Below, piece by piece: positions 43,156 to 52,359 of a DNA stretch of 64,000 nucleotides. A model generated the notes under the pieces. The model did not search any database. It was not told where the DNA came from and worked only from the letters and a program-made list of their open reading frames with translations. The stretch lies in the NCBI GenBank assembly GCA_017427185.1, contig JAFRTJ010000063.1, positions 1 through 64,000 on the forward strand, read 5' to 3'. The stretch is from Bacteroidaceae bacterium (GTDB lineage Bacteria; Bacteroidota; Bacteroidia; Bacteroidales; Bacteroidaceae). Position 1 is the stretch's first letter. Each line of letters starts with the position of its first letter. Position numbers and translations under genes: made by a program.

Positions 43156-43676
43156 CACAAAAGATAACCTTATTTAGCCAAGAAGTCGAAGACTTCGTAA
43201 TAGAAATCAAAATTGATGCAGACGCTACTTTCTACGATCTTCATAAGCTTATTCAGAAAGCATGCAATTTTGAGGAGCAAGATAACCAGCGATTCATGAT
43301 TTGCAATGAAGACTGGAAGATAGAACGGAACATTCTTCTGAAGGATAATGAAGACACGGGGATCGACGAGGACTTGTACTTGATGAGAGAAACTACCCTT
43401 AAGGAGTTCCTCGAAGAAGAAGGACAACGGCTAGCATATTTGTTTGATGCCGAAGGCAAGAGGTTTCTCATGATGGAATTAACGGAAAACATTTTTGGTC
43501 ATCCGCAAACAGAACCCATTGTTTCTCGCAGGCATGGAACTGCGCCCCAACAAACACTAATTGAAGAAGACGTCATCCCTACTGAAACAAATAGTGAGAT
43601 AGATGAAAATTTCTATGGAGACGACGGTTTCGAAGAAGACGAAATAGACTTGGAAGGATTCGAGATCAACGAATAG
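43152..43676 (+). CDS. pRiA4b ORF-3-like protein
   Basis: A 174-residue acidic cytoplasmic protein resembling the plasmid pRiA4b ORF-3 family: [19 protein letters not shown], then [17 protein letters not shown]. The C-terminal 60 residues are highly acidic ([15 protein letters not shown]). The biochemical role of the family is not known. It is translationally coupled to lpxA and lies 28 bases before miaA. In spite of the family name nothing here points to a plasmid or mobile origin. Confidence 0.75.
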   Translation: MTQKITLFSQEVEDFVIEIKIDADATFYDLHKLIQKACNFEEQDNQRFMICNEDWKIERNILLKDNEDTGIDEDLYLMRETTLKEFLEEEGQRLAYLFDAEGKRFLMMELTENIFGHPQTEPIVSRRHGTAPQQTLIEEDVIPTETNSEIDENFYGDDGFEEDEIDLEGFEINE

Positions 43677-43704
43677 TCATCACAAGGAAAGAGGGAGAGT
43701 AAGG

Positions 43705-44598
43705 ATGACGCTGTTTGTGTTATTAGGACCAACTGCAGTAGGAAAAACTGAACTTTCCATACAGTTAGCGGAGTTTCTAGCAAGTCCTATCATCAATTGC
43801 GACAGCAGACAGTTTTTCCGAGAACTGCAAATTGGCACAGCTCCTCCAACTTCTAAAGAGATGGAAAGAGTTAAGCACTACTTTGTAGGTACTCTTGGAC
43901 TGCAAGACTACTACAGTGCAGCACAATACGAACAAGAAGCCTTGCAACTTATCAACAAGCTTTCTGAAACCCACCAAAATCTACTCTTATCTGGAGGAAG
44001 TATGATGTACATTGATGCTGTGTGTAAAGGAATCGACGACATTCCTACCATAGATGCAGAAACAAGACAATTCATGCATAAAAGATTAGAAAATGAGGGA
44101 TTGGATGTTCTATTGCAAGAACTAAAAATAGTAGATCCGAAATACTATGAATTAGTAGACAGAAAGAATCATAAACGCGTTGTTCATGCATTGGAAATAT
44201 ATTACTCATCAGGTAAAAATTTTTCATCATTCAGAACCAGCATCAGGAAGAAACGTCCATTCCGTATCGTGAAGATTGGACTTAGGCGTGAACGAGCCGA
44301 TCTATTTGATCGAATCAACCGACGGGTAGATCAAATGATGAAAAACGGATTGTTGGACGAAGCAAAAAGACTCTACCCATACCGCATGGAAAACTCATTG
44401 AATACCGTGGGCTACAAAGAACTCTTCAATTATCTGGATGGGGAATGGGACTTGGCGACTGCAGTGGAACGAATAAAGAAAAACACTCGCGTCTACGCAA
44501 AAAAACAGATGACATGGTTTCAAAAAGACAAGGAAATAATCTGGTTCCATCCAAATGAATATACAGAAATAGAAAATTTTGTAGCCAAGAGCATGTAA
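43705..44598 (+). CDS. miaA: tRNA dimethylallyltransferase MiaA
   Basis: A 297-residue enzyme that adds a dimethylallyl group to N6 of adenosine 37 in tRNAs reading U-initial codons. The P-loop GPTAVGKT is at residues 8-15. The tRNA-handling motifs [12 protein letters not shown] and [12 protein letters not shown], and [20 protein letters not shown] with [14 protein letters not shown], are all present. The length is normal. A -7 box appears just behind its stop for the PBP1A gene. Confidence 0.96.
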   Translation: MTLFVLLGPTAVGKTELSIQLAEFLASPIINCDSRQFFRELQIGTAPPTSKEMERVKHYFVGTLGLQDYYSAAQYEQEALQLINKLSETHQNLLLSGGSMMYIDAVCKGIDDIPTIDAETRQFMHKRLENEGLDVLLQELKIVDPKYYELVDRKNHKRVVHALEIYYSSGKNFSSFRTSIRKKRPFRIVKIGLRRERADLFDRINRRVDQMMKNGLLDEAKRLYPYRMENSLNTVGYKELFNYLDGEWDLATAVERIKKNTRVYAKKQMTWFQKDKEIIWFHPNEYTEIENFVAKSM

Positions 44599-44614
44599 TA
44601 TAAAAAAGTTTTGC

Positions 44615-44622
44615 TATTTTTG
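44615..44622 (+). promoter_or_regulatory. Candidate -7 box for the PBP1A gene
   Basis: TATTTTTG, 30 bases before the ATG at 44653. It overlaps an upstream in-frame ATG at 44611 and so favours the downstream start. Confidence 0.5.
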
Positions 44623-44652
44623 TATCAGAAAAAAAAACATGCAACACACTTC

Positions 44653-47106
44653 ATGATATTCAAAACATGTTGGAGTAAAACCAAGGGATTTTTCAAGAAA
44701 ATATTCGGAGGGCCTTGGTATAAAAGAATATTGGTATGGATTGTCACCTTTATAGTTGCGACGATACTGTTCCTGTTAGCTGTAGATAACAATTTCCTCA
44801 ATTTGTTTGGGAAGTCCCCAGGTTTCAATGATATCGTGAATCCAGAAGTTAATGAAGCTTCGGAAATCTACAGTGCAGACAGTGTACTACTAGGCAGATA
44901 TTTCAGTCAAAACAGAACTCCTGTTACATACCAAGACATTTCACCCATTCTAATCACGACATTGGTGGACACTGAGGACGAACGTTTTTACATACATCAC
45001 GGTATTGACGTGATAGGACTTTTTTCCGCTGCAAAGGACATATTCCGAGGAGAGGCTCGTGGCGGAAGCACTATTACGCAGCAATTAGCCAAAAATCTCT
45101 TCCGAGTTCGAACACAATACTCCACAGGACTTTTGGGAAGGACTCCTGGATTGAAACTATTCATAATGAAAATCAAAGAATGGATTGTCGCATTAAAATT
45201 AGAATCAGTTTTCACCAAGGAGGAAATCCTGACAATGTATTTCAACACCGTAGATTTCGGCAATAATTCATTCGGTATCAAGACGGCTGCCAGAACATAT
45301 TTCAGCACAACTCCAGACAAACTTACTTACGAGCAGTCTGCCACCTTGATAGGACTCTTGAAAGCGACCAACAGCTACAATCCCCGCCTTCATCCCGAAA
45401 ACAGCCGCCTGCGGCGCAATACTGTGTTGGACCTGGTATACCAACATAATGATATCATCATAAATGGGAAACAAGCATCCAAAGCACAACTGGATTCCAT
45501 AAAAAACATTCCCGTCAAAGCGGACAACAAGGCAACGGAAAGCAGCTACGATGGTATCGCGCCATATTTCCGAGAAGCACTGGTAAACTACATTTACAGA
45601 CTCTGTGAAGAAAAACTGATAAAAGGATACGACAGTGCCAACAAACTTGACCTCTATGCTGATGGACTAAAAATCTACACTTCTCTGGATACACGCTTAC
45701 AAAGATATGCTGAGGAAGCAGTAAATCAACAGATGCAGGTGCTACAACAACGATTTAATGAACATTGGGGGAACAATGCCCCATGGCGCGACAGACAATA
45801 TAGGGAGATTCCAAATTTCATAGAAAACCTTACAAAGAAAACACAAGAATACAAATATCTGACAAGCAAATTCCCAGACAATCAAGATTCTGTGAATTAC
45901 TATCTGAATTTACCCCATACGGTAGAGTTGTTTACCTATGATGGAACCATTGAAAAGGAACTTAGCACTATAGACTCCATTCAATACATGACACGATTCA
46001 TGCATTGTGGCTTTGTGGCTATCGAGCCAGACACCCGACAAGTCAAAGCATGGGTGGGCGACATCAACTTCAATTCATGGAAATACGACAAAGTGTTAGC
46101 AAAGAGACAACCAGGTTCCACCTTCAAACTTTTCGTCTATACCGAAGCAATGAACCAAGGGTTGACCCCTTGCGATCGACGCTTGGATGGATTCGTTGCT
46201 TACAAGGATACCATCAATGGAAAAATCTCCATTTGGGCTCCTCATAATGCCAACGGATATTTTACAGGAGCCACTTTACCCCTTAAAAGTGCCTTTGCGC
46301 AAAGCATAAACAGCGTAGCAGTGAAGATAGGAATGGAAGTAGGAATTCCCAACATAGTCAAAACTGCCTATGCGATGGGAATAGAATCCCCTCTCGTAGA
46401 AACGAAATCAATATGCTTGGGAAGCAGTGATGTAAGTCTGTTTGAGTTGACAAATAGTTACTGCACTGTAATCGACGACGGGAAGTACAACATGCCAATT
46501 ATGGTCACTCGCATCGAAGACCGCAAGGGCAAAGTAATCTATCAGGCTAAAATTAAAGAAAAACAAGCAATCCCCTATCGCTCTGCATATTTGATGCAAA
46601 CCATGTTGGAAGCTGGATTGACAAGTCGAGGAGGAACCTCCGCTGCTCTATGGCGATTCATACGGCCATTCAGCGACACAGATTTCGGAGGAAAGACAGG
46701 AACCAGCAACAACCACTCCGATGCCTGGTTTATAGGCGTTACTCCAAAACTGGTTGGAGGTGCATGGGTAGGAGGCGAGTACCGAAGCATCCATTTTCGA
46801 ACCGGCGAATTAGGTCAGGGAAGCCGCACGGCTTTACCAATTTTTGGGAATTTTATAGAAAATGTCTTGAAGGACCAACGATTTCAGAAATACCATGAGA
46901 AATTTCCCCCTGCAAAAGGACTGGATGCATCCTTGTGGAACTGTTCAGGCTATTATGCCTTGCCTGACACACTTGAAGAGGATTCCGTTTACAGCAACAC
47001 GCTGATCTTTGGTCCAACCGAGGATACTGAAGACGATTCAGAAACAGATATTTCAGAGCAACCAATAGAAGATGTTCCTTCAGAGGAACCTAGGGAGGGA
47101 GAATGA
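44653..47106 (+). CDS. Class A penicillin-binding protein (PBP1A type)
   Basis: An 817-residue bifunctional peptidoglycan synthase anchored in the inner membrane by one N-terminal helix (WIVTFIVATILFLLAV). The glycosyltransferase GT51 domain (about 80-260) contains EDERFYIHHGID with the catalytic Glu and GGSTITQQLAKNL. The transpeptidase domain (about 400-740) has SxxK in PGSTFKLF, the SxN-type SINSVAVKIG, and KTG in GGKTGTSNNHSDAWF. The acidic C-terminus is disordered. The start at 44653 follows a -7 box. The stop overlaps the helicase start by four bases (47103-47106). Confidence 0.93.
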   Translation: MIFKTCWSKTKGFFKKIFGGPWYKRILVWIVTFIVATILFLLAVDNNFLNLFGKSPGFNDIVNPEVNEASEIYSADSVLLGRYFSQNRTPVTYQDISPILITTLVDTEDERFYIHHGIDVIGLFSAAKDIFRGEARGGSTITQQLAKNLFRVRTQYSTGLLGRTPGLKLFIMKIKEWIVALKLESVFTKEEILTMYFNTVDFGNNSFGIKTAARTYFSTTPDKLTYEQSATLIGLLKATNSYNPRLHPENSRLRRNTVLDLVYQHNDIIINGKQASKAQLDSIKNIPVKADNKATESSYDGIAPYFREALVNYIYRLCEEKLIKGYDSANKLDLYADGLKIYTSLDTRLQRYAEEAVNQQMQVLQQRFNEHWGNNAPWRDRQYREIPNFIENLTKKTQEYKYLTSKFPDNQDSVNYYLNLPHTVELFTYDGTIEKELSTIDSIQYMTRFMHCGFVAIEPDTRQVKAWVGDINFNSWKYDKVLAKRQPGSTFKLFVYTEAMNQGLTPCDRRLDGFVAYKDTINGKISIWAPHNANGYFTGATLPLKSAFAQSINSVAVKIGMEVGIPNIVKTAYAMGIESPLVETKSICLGSSDVSLFELTNSYCTVIDDGKYNMPIMVTRIEDRKGKVIYQAKIKEKQAIPYRSAYLMQTMLEAGLTSRGGTSAALWRFIRPFSDTDFGGKTGTSNNHSDAWFIGVTPKLVGGAWVGGEYRSIHFRTGELGQGSRTALPIFGNFIENVLKDQRFQKYHEKFPPAKGLDASLWNCSGYYALPDTLEEDSVYSNTLIFGPTEDTEDDSETDISEQPIEDVPSEEPREGE

Positions 47107-49115
47107 AAGAAAATATCAACATCTCATCTCCAGAGTTTCAAAATGCTCTCTCGCTGATCAAGTTCACTCACCAGTCTCTCTTCCTCACAGGAAAGGCAGG
47201 CACAGGGAAAAGCACTTTCTTGCGTTATATCCGATCGGAAATAAAAAAGAAAAGTGTCGTCTTGGCTCCGACTGGAATTGCAGCAATCAATGCAGAAGGA
47301 AGCACTCTGCACAGTTTTTTCAAGTTACCATTTCATCCACTCCTCTTAGATGATCCAAGATTCTCAGTCCGCCGTATCCGAGATTTTCTGAAATACAAGA
47401 AGAGTCAGATAAAACTGCTCCAAGAAGTGGATCTCATCATTATTGATGAAATTTCAATGGTAAGGGCAGATGTCATTGATTTCATTGACCGGATACTGAG
47501 AGTATATTGCCACAATATGCGGGAACCGTTTGGAGGCAAACAGCTGTTGCTGATAGGTGATGTGTTCCAGTTGGAACCAGTTGTAAAAGCTGATGAGAGA
47601 GAAATATTGAGCAAATTCTATCCCAATCCCTATTTCTTCTCGGCGCAGGTGTTCAAACAGATGAAGCTGGTCAGCATTGAACTGAAGAAAGTATTCCGCC
47701 AGAAGGATGCAGGCTTCATTGCAGCCTTGGATCATATCCGGCAAAACAAAATTACCGACTTGGAACTTAACTTGCTCAATAGCCGATACAGAGAGGATAG
47801 TGAGATTCCCAGACAAGAGGTTGAAGGGCTCAACATCGTACTAGCGACACGAAGGGACAACGTGGACTATGTCAACCAAACCGAACTGGACAAACTTCCA
47901 GGGAACACAATTCTGCTGAAAGGTGTTATCTCGGGAGATTTCCCAGAGTCATCACTCCCCACCCTGCTCCAACTCGAATTGAAAGAGAATGCACAGATCA
48001 TTTTCATCAAAAACGATCCTGATCACAGATGGGTAAATGGAACGTTAGGCACCGTCTCCAATATCAATCCAGAAAAGGAATCCATAGAAGTTATCACGGA
48101 AGATGGCGAGATTGTCAACGTAAACAAGGAACGATGGAGTAATGTGCGATATACCTACAACGAGAAGGAGAAAAAAATCGAAGAAGAGGAATTGGGAACC
48201 TTCACCCAATTCCCCATCCGACTCGCATGGGCCATTACAATCCACAAAAGTCAAGGCTTGACATTTCAGAATGTAACAATCGACTTCACAGGAGGGACCT
48301 TTGCTGGCGGACAAGCTTACGTAGCCCTGAGTCGCTGTACCAGTTTGAAAGGAATTACACTAAAGAAAAAGATTGCGCGATCCGACATCTTTGTCCGTCC
48401 CGAAATCATAGAATTTGCAGGACGATTCAATGATCAGCAAGATCTTCAGAGAGCTCTCATGACAGCAAAGGCGGACATCGAGTACCAAGCTTGTGCAAAA
48501 GCATTTGATCAGGGAGACATGGCAGCATGTCTGGAACATTTCTTCATCGCCATCCATACCCGATATGATATTGAGAAACCTACTGCCAAACGCCTGATCA
48601 GAAAGAAACTGAACATCTTCAAACATTTGCGTGAGCAGCAAGAGCAGATGAAACGGCAATTGGATGCCCAGAATGAGCGACTGCAAAAATATGCCACTGA
48701 ATATTACACGATGGGGAACGAGTGCCTGACGCAAGCTCATTCTCCCAAAGCTGCCATCGCAAATTACACCAAAGCCATAGAACTTTCTCCAACCTATGTG
48801 GATGCCCTAGTTAGGCGCGGCCTGACATATTTCGAAGAGAAACAAACGGACGAAGCATTGCATGATTTAAACCAAGCCGTCCAGCTGTCACCTCGATCCT
48901 TTAAGGCAATTTACAATCGCGGAAAAGTATTCATGGCAAAAAGATTATATGATGAGGCAGCCAGCGACTTCGTCAGAGCCACCAGCCTGAACACGGAACA
49001 TGCTCAGGCTCACAAACTTGCCGGAGATGCCTTTTCTGCCTTGGGAAAGGAAGATACAGCCGCCATATATTGGGAAATGGCCGAGCAATTGAGAGACAAA
49101 AAAAAGAGAAGATGA
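47103..49115 (+). CDS. Pif1-type helicase with C-terminal TPR domain
   Basis: A 670-residue cytoplasmic SF1B helicase. Walker A is GKAGTGKST at 30-38, the DEAD-like motif is IIDEISMVRAD, then GDVFQLEPV, and the last motifs are WAITIHKSQGLTF and YVALSRC. The helicase region ends near 440. A helical, partly coiled-coil stretch and three TPR units (about 540-670; YTKAIELSPTYVDALVRRG, DLNQAVQLSPRSFKAIYNRG) follow, which points to a protein-binding role. The combination is found in Bacteroidetes, but its job is not established. It is translationally coupled to the PBP1A gene and forms the end of the housekeeping run. Confidence 0.9.
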   Translation: MKENINISSPEFQNALSLIKFTHQSLFLTGKAGTGKSTFLRYIRSEIKKKSVVLAPTGIAAINAEGSTLHSFFKLPFHPLLLDDPRFSVRRIRDFLKYKKSQIKLLQEVDLIIIDEISMVRADVIDFIDRILRVYCHNMREPFGGKQLLLIGDVFQLEPVVKADEREILSKFYPNPYFFSAQVFKQMKLVSIELKKVFRQKDAGFIAALDHIRQNKITDLELNLLNSRYREDSEIPRQEVEGLNIVLATRRDNVDYVNQTELDKLPGNTILLKGVISGDFPESSLPTLLQLELKENAQIIFIKNDPDHRWVNGTLGTVSNINPEKESIEVITEDGEIVNVNKERWSNVRYTYNEKEKKIEEEELGTFTQFPIRLAWAITIHKSQGLTFQNVTIDFTGGTFAGGQAYVALSRCTSLKGITLKKKIARSDIFVRPEIIEFAGRFNDQQDLQRALMTAKADIEYQACAKAFDQGDMAACLEHFFIAIHTRYDIEKPTAKRLIRKKLNIFKHLREQQEQMKRQLDAQNERLQKYATEYYTMGNECLTQAHSPKAAIANYTKAIELSPTYVDALVRRGLTYFEEKQTDEALHDLNQAVQLSPRSFKAIYNRGKVFMAKRLYDEAASDFVRATSLNTEHAQAHKLAGDAFSALGKEDTAAIYWEMAEQLRDKKKRR

Positions 49116-49357
49116 ATTTTTGGAAAAATTGGACGTAATTAACACATTTTGATGAAATGAACCTGTCTTCCCGAACAGTATTCAACCATTTTTAAACCAT
49201 TTTTTGTTAATTTACCTTAAATTCCCAATTCTTGAGAAAAAAGCATACCACTTGTTTTATAAAAAAAACGTAAATTTGCTAAGTATAAAATGTACAAAGC
49301 AGCGAATTTGCAAGAACAAACAACAATTAACATAACATCAACAAAAAACTCTAATTT
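49116..49357. other. Promoter region of the FAS1/SusCD locus
   Basis: 242 bases, A/T-rich, with no gene. A -7 box lies at 49271-49278. No clear terminator for the helicase gene was seen. Confidence 0.5.
49271..49278 (+). promoter_or_regulatory. -7 box of the FAS1/SusCD locus
   Basis: TAAATTTG followed by C, 79 bases before the ATG at 49358, giving a leader of about 70 bases. The -33 element is weak. Confidence 0.55.
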
Positions 49358-52348
49358 ATGCGTATGAGAAACCGTTTAAGCAAATGGAGCAGGAAGACCA
49401 CGAAGATGGTGGCCCTGTTGGCAGCTTGCGGACTTTTGTATGCTTGCAAGGACGAGTACCTACTGGACGACGAAAAGCCCAGTTGGCTTAATTCTAGCGT
49501 ATACGAGAGTCTGCAGCAGCGCGGCAATTTCAACACGTATTTGAGATTGCTGGGTGACAAGGATGTCAATCCTGAAAACGTTCGTCCGCTTACAGACGTT
49601 TTGAGCCGTACCGGTTCCAAGACAGTTTTTGTGGCTAACGATGATGCTTGGGAGGCATTCTTCAAGAGCAACGCACAGTTGCCAGAGAAAGATCCCTGGC
49701 ACACTGCAACAAGTTACGAGAATCTGAGTGTGTCTCAAAAGAAACTTTTGATTCATACCAGTATGCTCAACAACGCTATTGTAATGGAGAATTTGGCCAG
49801 CAGCCAAGGAAGTGGCAGCAACAGGCCAGTTCGTGGAGAGTACATGCGTCGTTACACCGACGTAGAGGCAACTGATACAGTTACCTATGTTGCTCCCGCT
49901 GACCTCCCTCACAGCTACAACCCCACCGACAAAGATTTCTGGTGGAGATTCCGTGAGGAGAATGGTGGTAAAGGTATTTATGTAGTGAAAGACTCTACCT
50001 TGACCATGATGCTGCATTTCACCAGTGAGCACATGACCAAGAACACCGTAACCGATGATGACTTCGCAAAATTTATGGGTCGCGAGCGCGTAACAAGCGA
50101 CGTACATATTTATGACGCTAAGTTGATCGAGAAGGATGGTGTTTGCGAGAATGGTTATGTAAACGTAACAGAAAAACCCTTGCGTCCTTTAGCTAACATG
50201 GCAGAAGTAATTCGCAGCAATGGTAGGACAAAGATCTTCAGCCACATGCTGGATCGTTATTGTGCTCCTTATTATTGCTCAGCTATTACCAGAGCTTACA
50301 AGATCCTGCATCCTGAATTTGAGGATTCTATCTTTACCTGGAGATACTATTCCGACAACAGCTTCGGTCATCGTGCCAACAAGACTCAGCCGAACGGCAA
50401 TCCCTACACGGGTGATGATACTGGTGCCAACATCTTCTTGAAGTTCGACCCAGGATGGAACGGATACTATGACGAGTTGGGCGTACAGCAGGATATGGCT
50501 ACCATGTTCGTACCCAGCGACGAGGCTATGTGGACCTACTTCGAGAGCGGTGGTGGTTTGCAGCTCATCGAAACCTATGGTGACCCCACAATTGAGTACA
50601 ATGGTGACTACGAGAAACTTTATGAGAACATCGACCAGATTCCCATCAGTACTCTGACCAGTTTGATTAACGTAATCATGTGCCGCAGTTTCGTTGGCTC
50701 TGTTCCCAGCAAGATGACCAAGCTTCGCGACGATGCTCAGGAGCAATTGTTCTACGCTGAGGATATCGACAAGATTGACACCTGCTTGCTGGCTTGTAAT
50801 GGAGCTGTTTATATCATGGACGACATCTATGGTCCTGCAGACTACACCTCTGTTACATCACCTGCTTATATCAGTAAGACCAACCTGGTTATGAAGTGGG
50901 CTATTTATAATGGTAGTGATTCTGGTACAGACTACATGGGTTTGAACTACTATGCTTACCTGAAGGCTATGCAGAGTGAGTTCACATTCTTCCTCCCCAG
51001 TGACCAGGCTTTGAATTATTATTACGATCCTACTTCTTTCAAAAGTACTCAAAAACGTTTGATCCAATTCTCTTACAAAAACCAAGCATTCCCCATCGTA
51101 ACAAGATGTATCAACTACAATCCCACAACGGGTGAGATTGGCCGTGCGTTTACGGGTGCTGGTGCATCTATCTCACAAAGTGAGACTACCAACCGTCTGA
51201 AGGATATGTTGGAGAGCCACACTATCGTACACGATGGCACCAATCCAATCCACGGCGAGGATGTATATTTCTTGACAAAGAATGGTTCTGCAGTAAAGGT
51301 TGAACGTGACGAGAATGGTTCTGTCATCAACGTAAAGGGTGGTTTCCAGTTGGAGAACGAGAGAGAAGGCATCTTCTCTGAAGAACCAGGTGTAGACATC
51401 TGTAACGTGACAAAGCCTTTCGACAATTTGAAGAATGGACAGACCTACATTCTGGATGCTCCCATTATTCCTACCAGCCGAAGCGTCTACAGCATCCTGA
51501 CTCAAGAAGAAGGATGGAGCGAGGTCGGCGAAGAGCAGTGGGAAGAGGAATGCCCCTATTCCGAGTTCTACAAATTGTGTGAGACCAATGATGAAATCGT
51601 TAGAGCATGCGGTTTGGTTGACGAGACCAACCTCAGCACTTCCGAGCAGCGTTCCGCACAAAAGAAGTTTGACATTTTCGTAGCAGGTGACCAATATAAT
51701 AAGATGTATGGTCTCGACTATGACGTGCAATTCTTCAACAACTACCGCTATACATTGTTTGTACCCACAAACGAAGCTATCAAGAATGCTATTGCTGCCG
51801 GTCTTCCTACTTGGGAGGATATTGAGGCAGACTATGAGAGCTGTGCAAAAGACAGCGTATCTGACGAGTTGATTAACTCCGAGGATAGTATTCGTCTTCA
51901 GGCAAAGATCACGTACCTTGTTAATTTTGTACGCTACCATTTCGCCGACAACTCTGTATTCGCCGACAACAGTGTACTGGCAGAGAATGAAATGGTAACC
52001 TCAAGTTACGACAAGGAACTGGGCCTCTTCTGCAAGGTACATGTTGACCGCATCAAGGAAGGTGGCGAGACCATTTTGCGTGTACGCGATGATAATGGAG
52101 GTAACATGATGAACATCATCGGCGAGAAGAACATTCTGGCTCGTGATGTTGTATGTTCTGATACTCCTATCAATCAGCCTATGTCAACCAGTAGCCGTAG
52201 AATTACCCTGGATGCTTCCAGTTCGGCTGTAATTCACCAGATCGGTGGTATTCTGAACCACACAGAGTTGGTGAATGGCCGTCATGATAGCACATGGGCA
52301 AGCACGGCGTCAGCTAAGAAATACTTAAAGAGATACGCTATTCAATAA
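49358..52348 (+). CDS. Multi-domain FAS1 (fasciclin) surface lipoprotein, first copy
   Basis: A 996-residue predicted lipoprotein (lipobox LLYAC, signal from the MVALLAACG stretch). At least three, perhaps four, FAS1-like units can be read from their recurring cores: TVFVANDDAWEAFF (about 90), ATMFVPSDEAMWTYF (about 385), FTFFLPSDQALNYYY (about 545) and YTLFVPTNEAIKNAI (about 803). FAS1 domains mediate adhesion or binding. Its place directly before a SusC/SusD pair (11 bases to susC) suggests that it works with them on the cell surface, perhaps as a SusE/F-like binding protein or an extracellular lid, but the ligand is unknown. Codon use is strongly biased, as in highly expressed genes. Confidence 0.83.
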   Translation: MRMRNRLSKWSRKTTKMVALLAACGLLYACKDEYLLDDEKPSWLNSSVYESLQQRGNFNTYLRLLGDKDVNPENVRPLTDVLSRTGSKTVFVANDDAWEAFFKSNAQLPEKDPWHTATSYENLSVSQKKLLIHTSMLNNAIVMENLASSQGSGSNRPVRGEYMRRYTDVEATDTVTYVAPADLPHSYNPTDKDFWWRFREENGGKGIYVVKDSTLTMMLHFTSEHMTKNTVTDDDFAKFMGRERVTSDVHIYDAKLIEKDGVCENGYVNVTEKPLRPLANMAEVIRSNGRTKIFSHMLDRYCAPYYCSAITRAYKILHPEFEDSIFTWRYYSDNSFGHRANKTQPNGNPYTGDDTGANIFLKFDPGWNGYYDELGVQQDMATMFVPSDEAMWTYFESGGGLQLIETYGDPTIEYNGDYEKLYENIDQIPISTLTSLINVIMCRSFVGSVPSKMTKLRDDAQEQLFYAEDIDKIDTCLLACNGAVYIMDDIYGPADYTSVTSPAYISKTNLVMKWAIYNGSDSGTDYMGLNYYAYLKAMQSEFTFFLPSDQALNYYYDPTSFKSTQKRLIQFSYKNQAFPIVTRCINYNPTTGEIGRAFTGAGASISQSETTNRLKDMLESHTIVHDGTNPIHGEDVYFLTKNGSAVKVERDENGSVINVKGGFQLENEREGIFSEEPGVDICNVTKPFDNLKNGQTYILDAPIIPTSRSVYSILTQEEGWSEVGEEQWEEECPYSEFYKLCETNDEIVRACGLVDETNLSTSEQRSAQKKFDIFVAGDQYNKMYGLDYDVQFFNNYRYTLFVPTNEAIKNAIAAGLPTWEDIEADYESCAKDSVSDELINSEDSIRLQAKITYLVNFVRYHFADNSVFADNSVLAENEMVTSSYDKELGLFCKVHVDRIKEGGETILRVRDDNGGNMMNIIGEKNILARDVVCSDTPINQPMSTSSRRITLDASSSAVIHQIGGILNHTELVNGRHDSTWASTASAKKYLKRYAIQ

Positions 52349-52359
52349 TATTTCCTACC

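Noticed and set aside
43152-43676. Mobile-element origin of the pRiA4b-like gene
   Set aside because: The family name comes from a plasmid, but the gene is translationally coupled to lpxA within a housekeeping run and no transposase or repeat flanks it.
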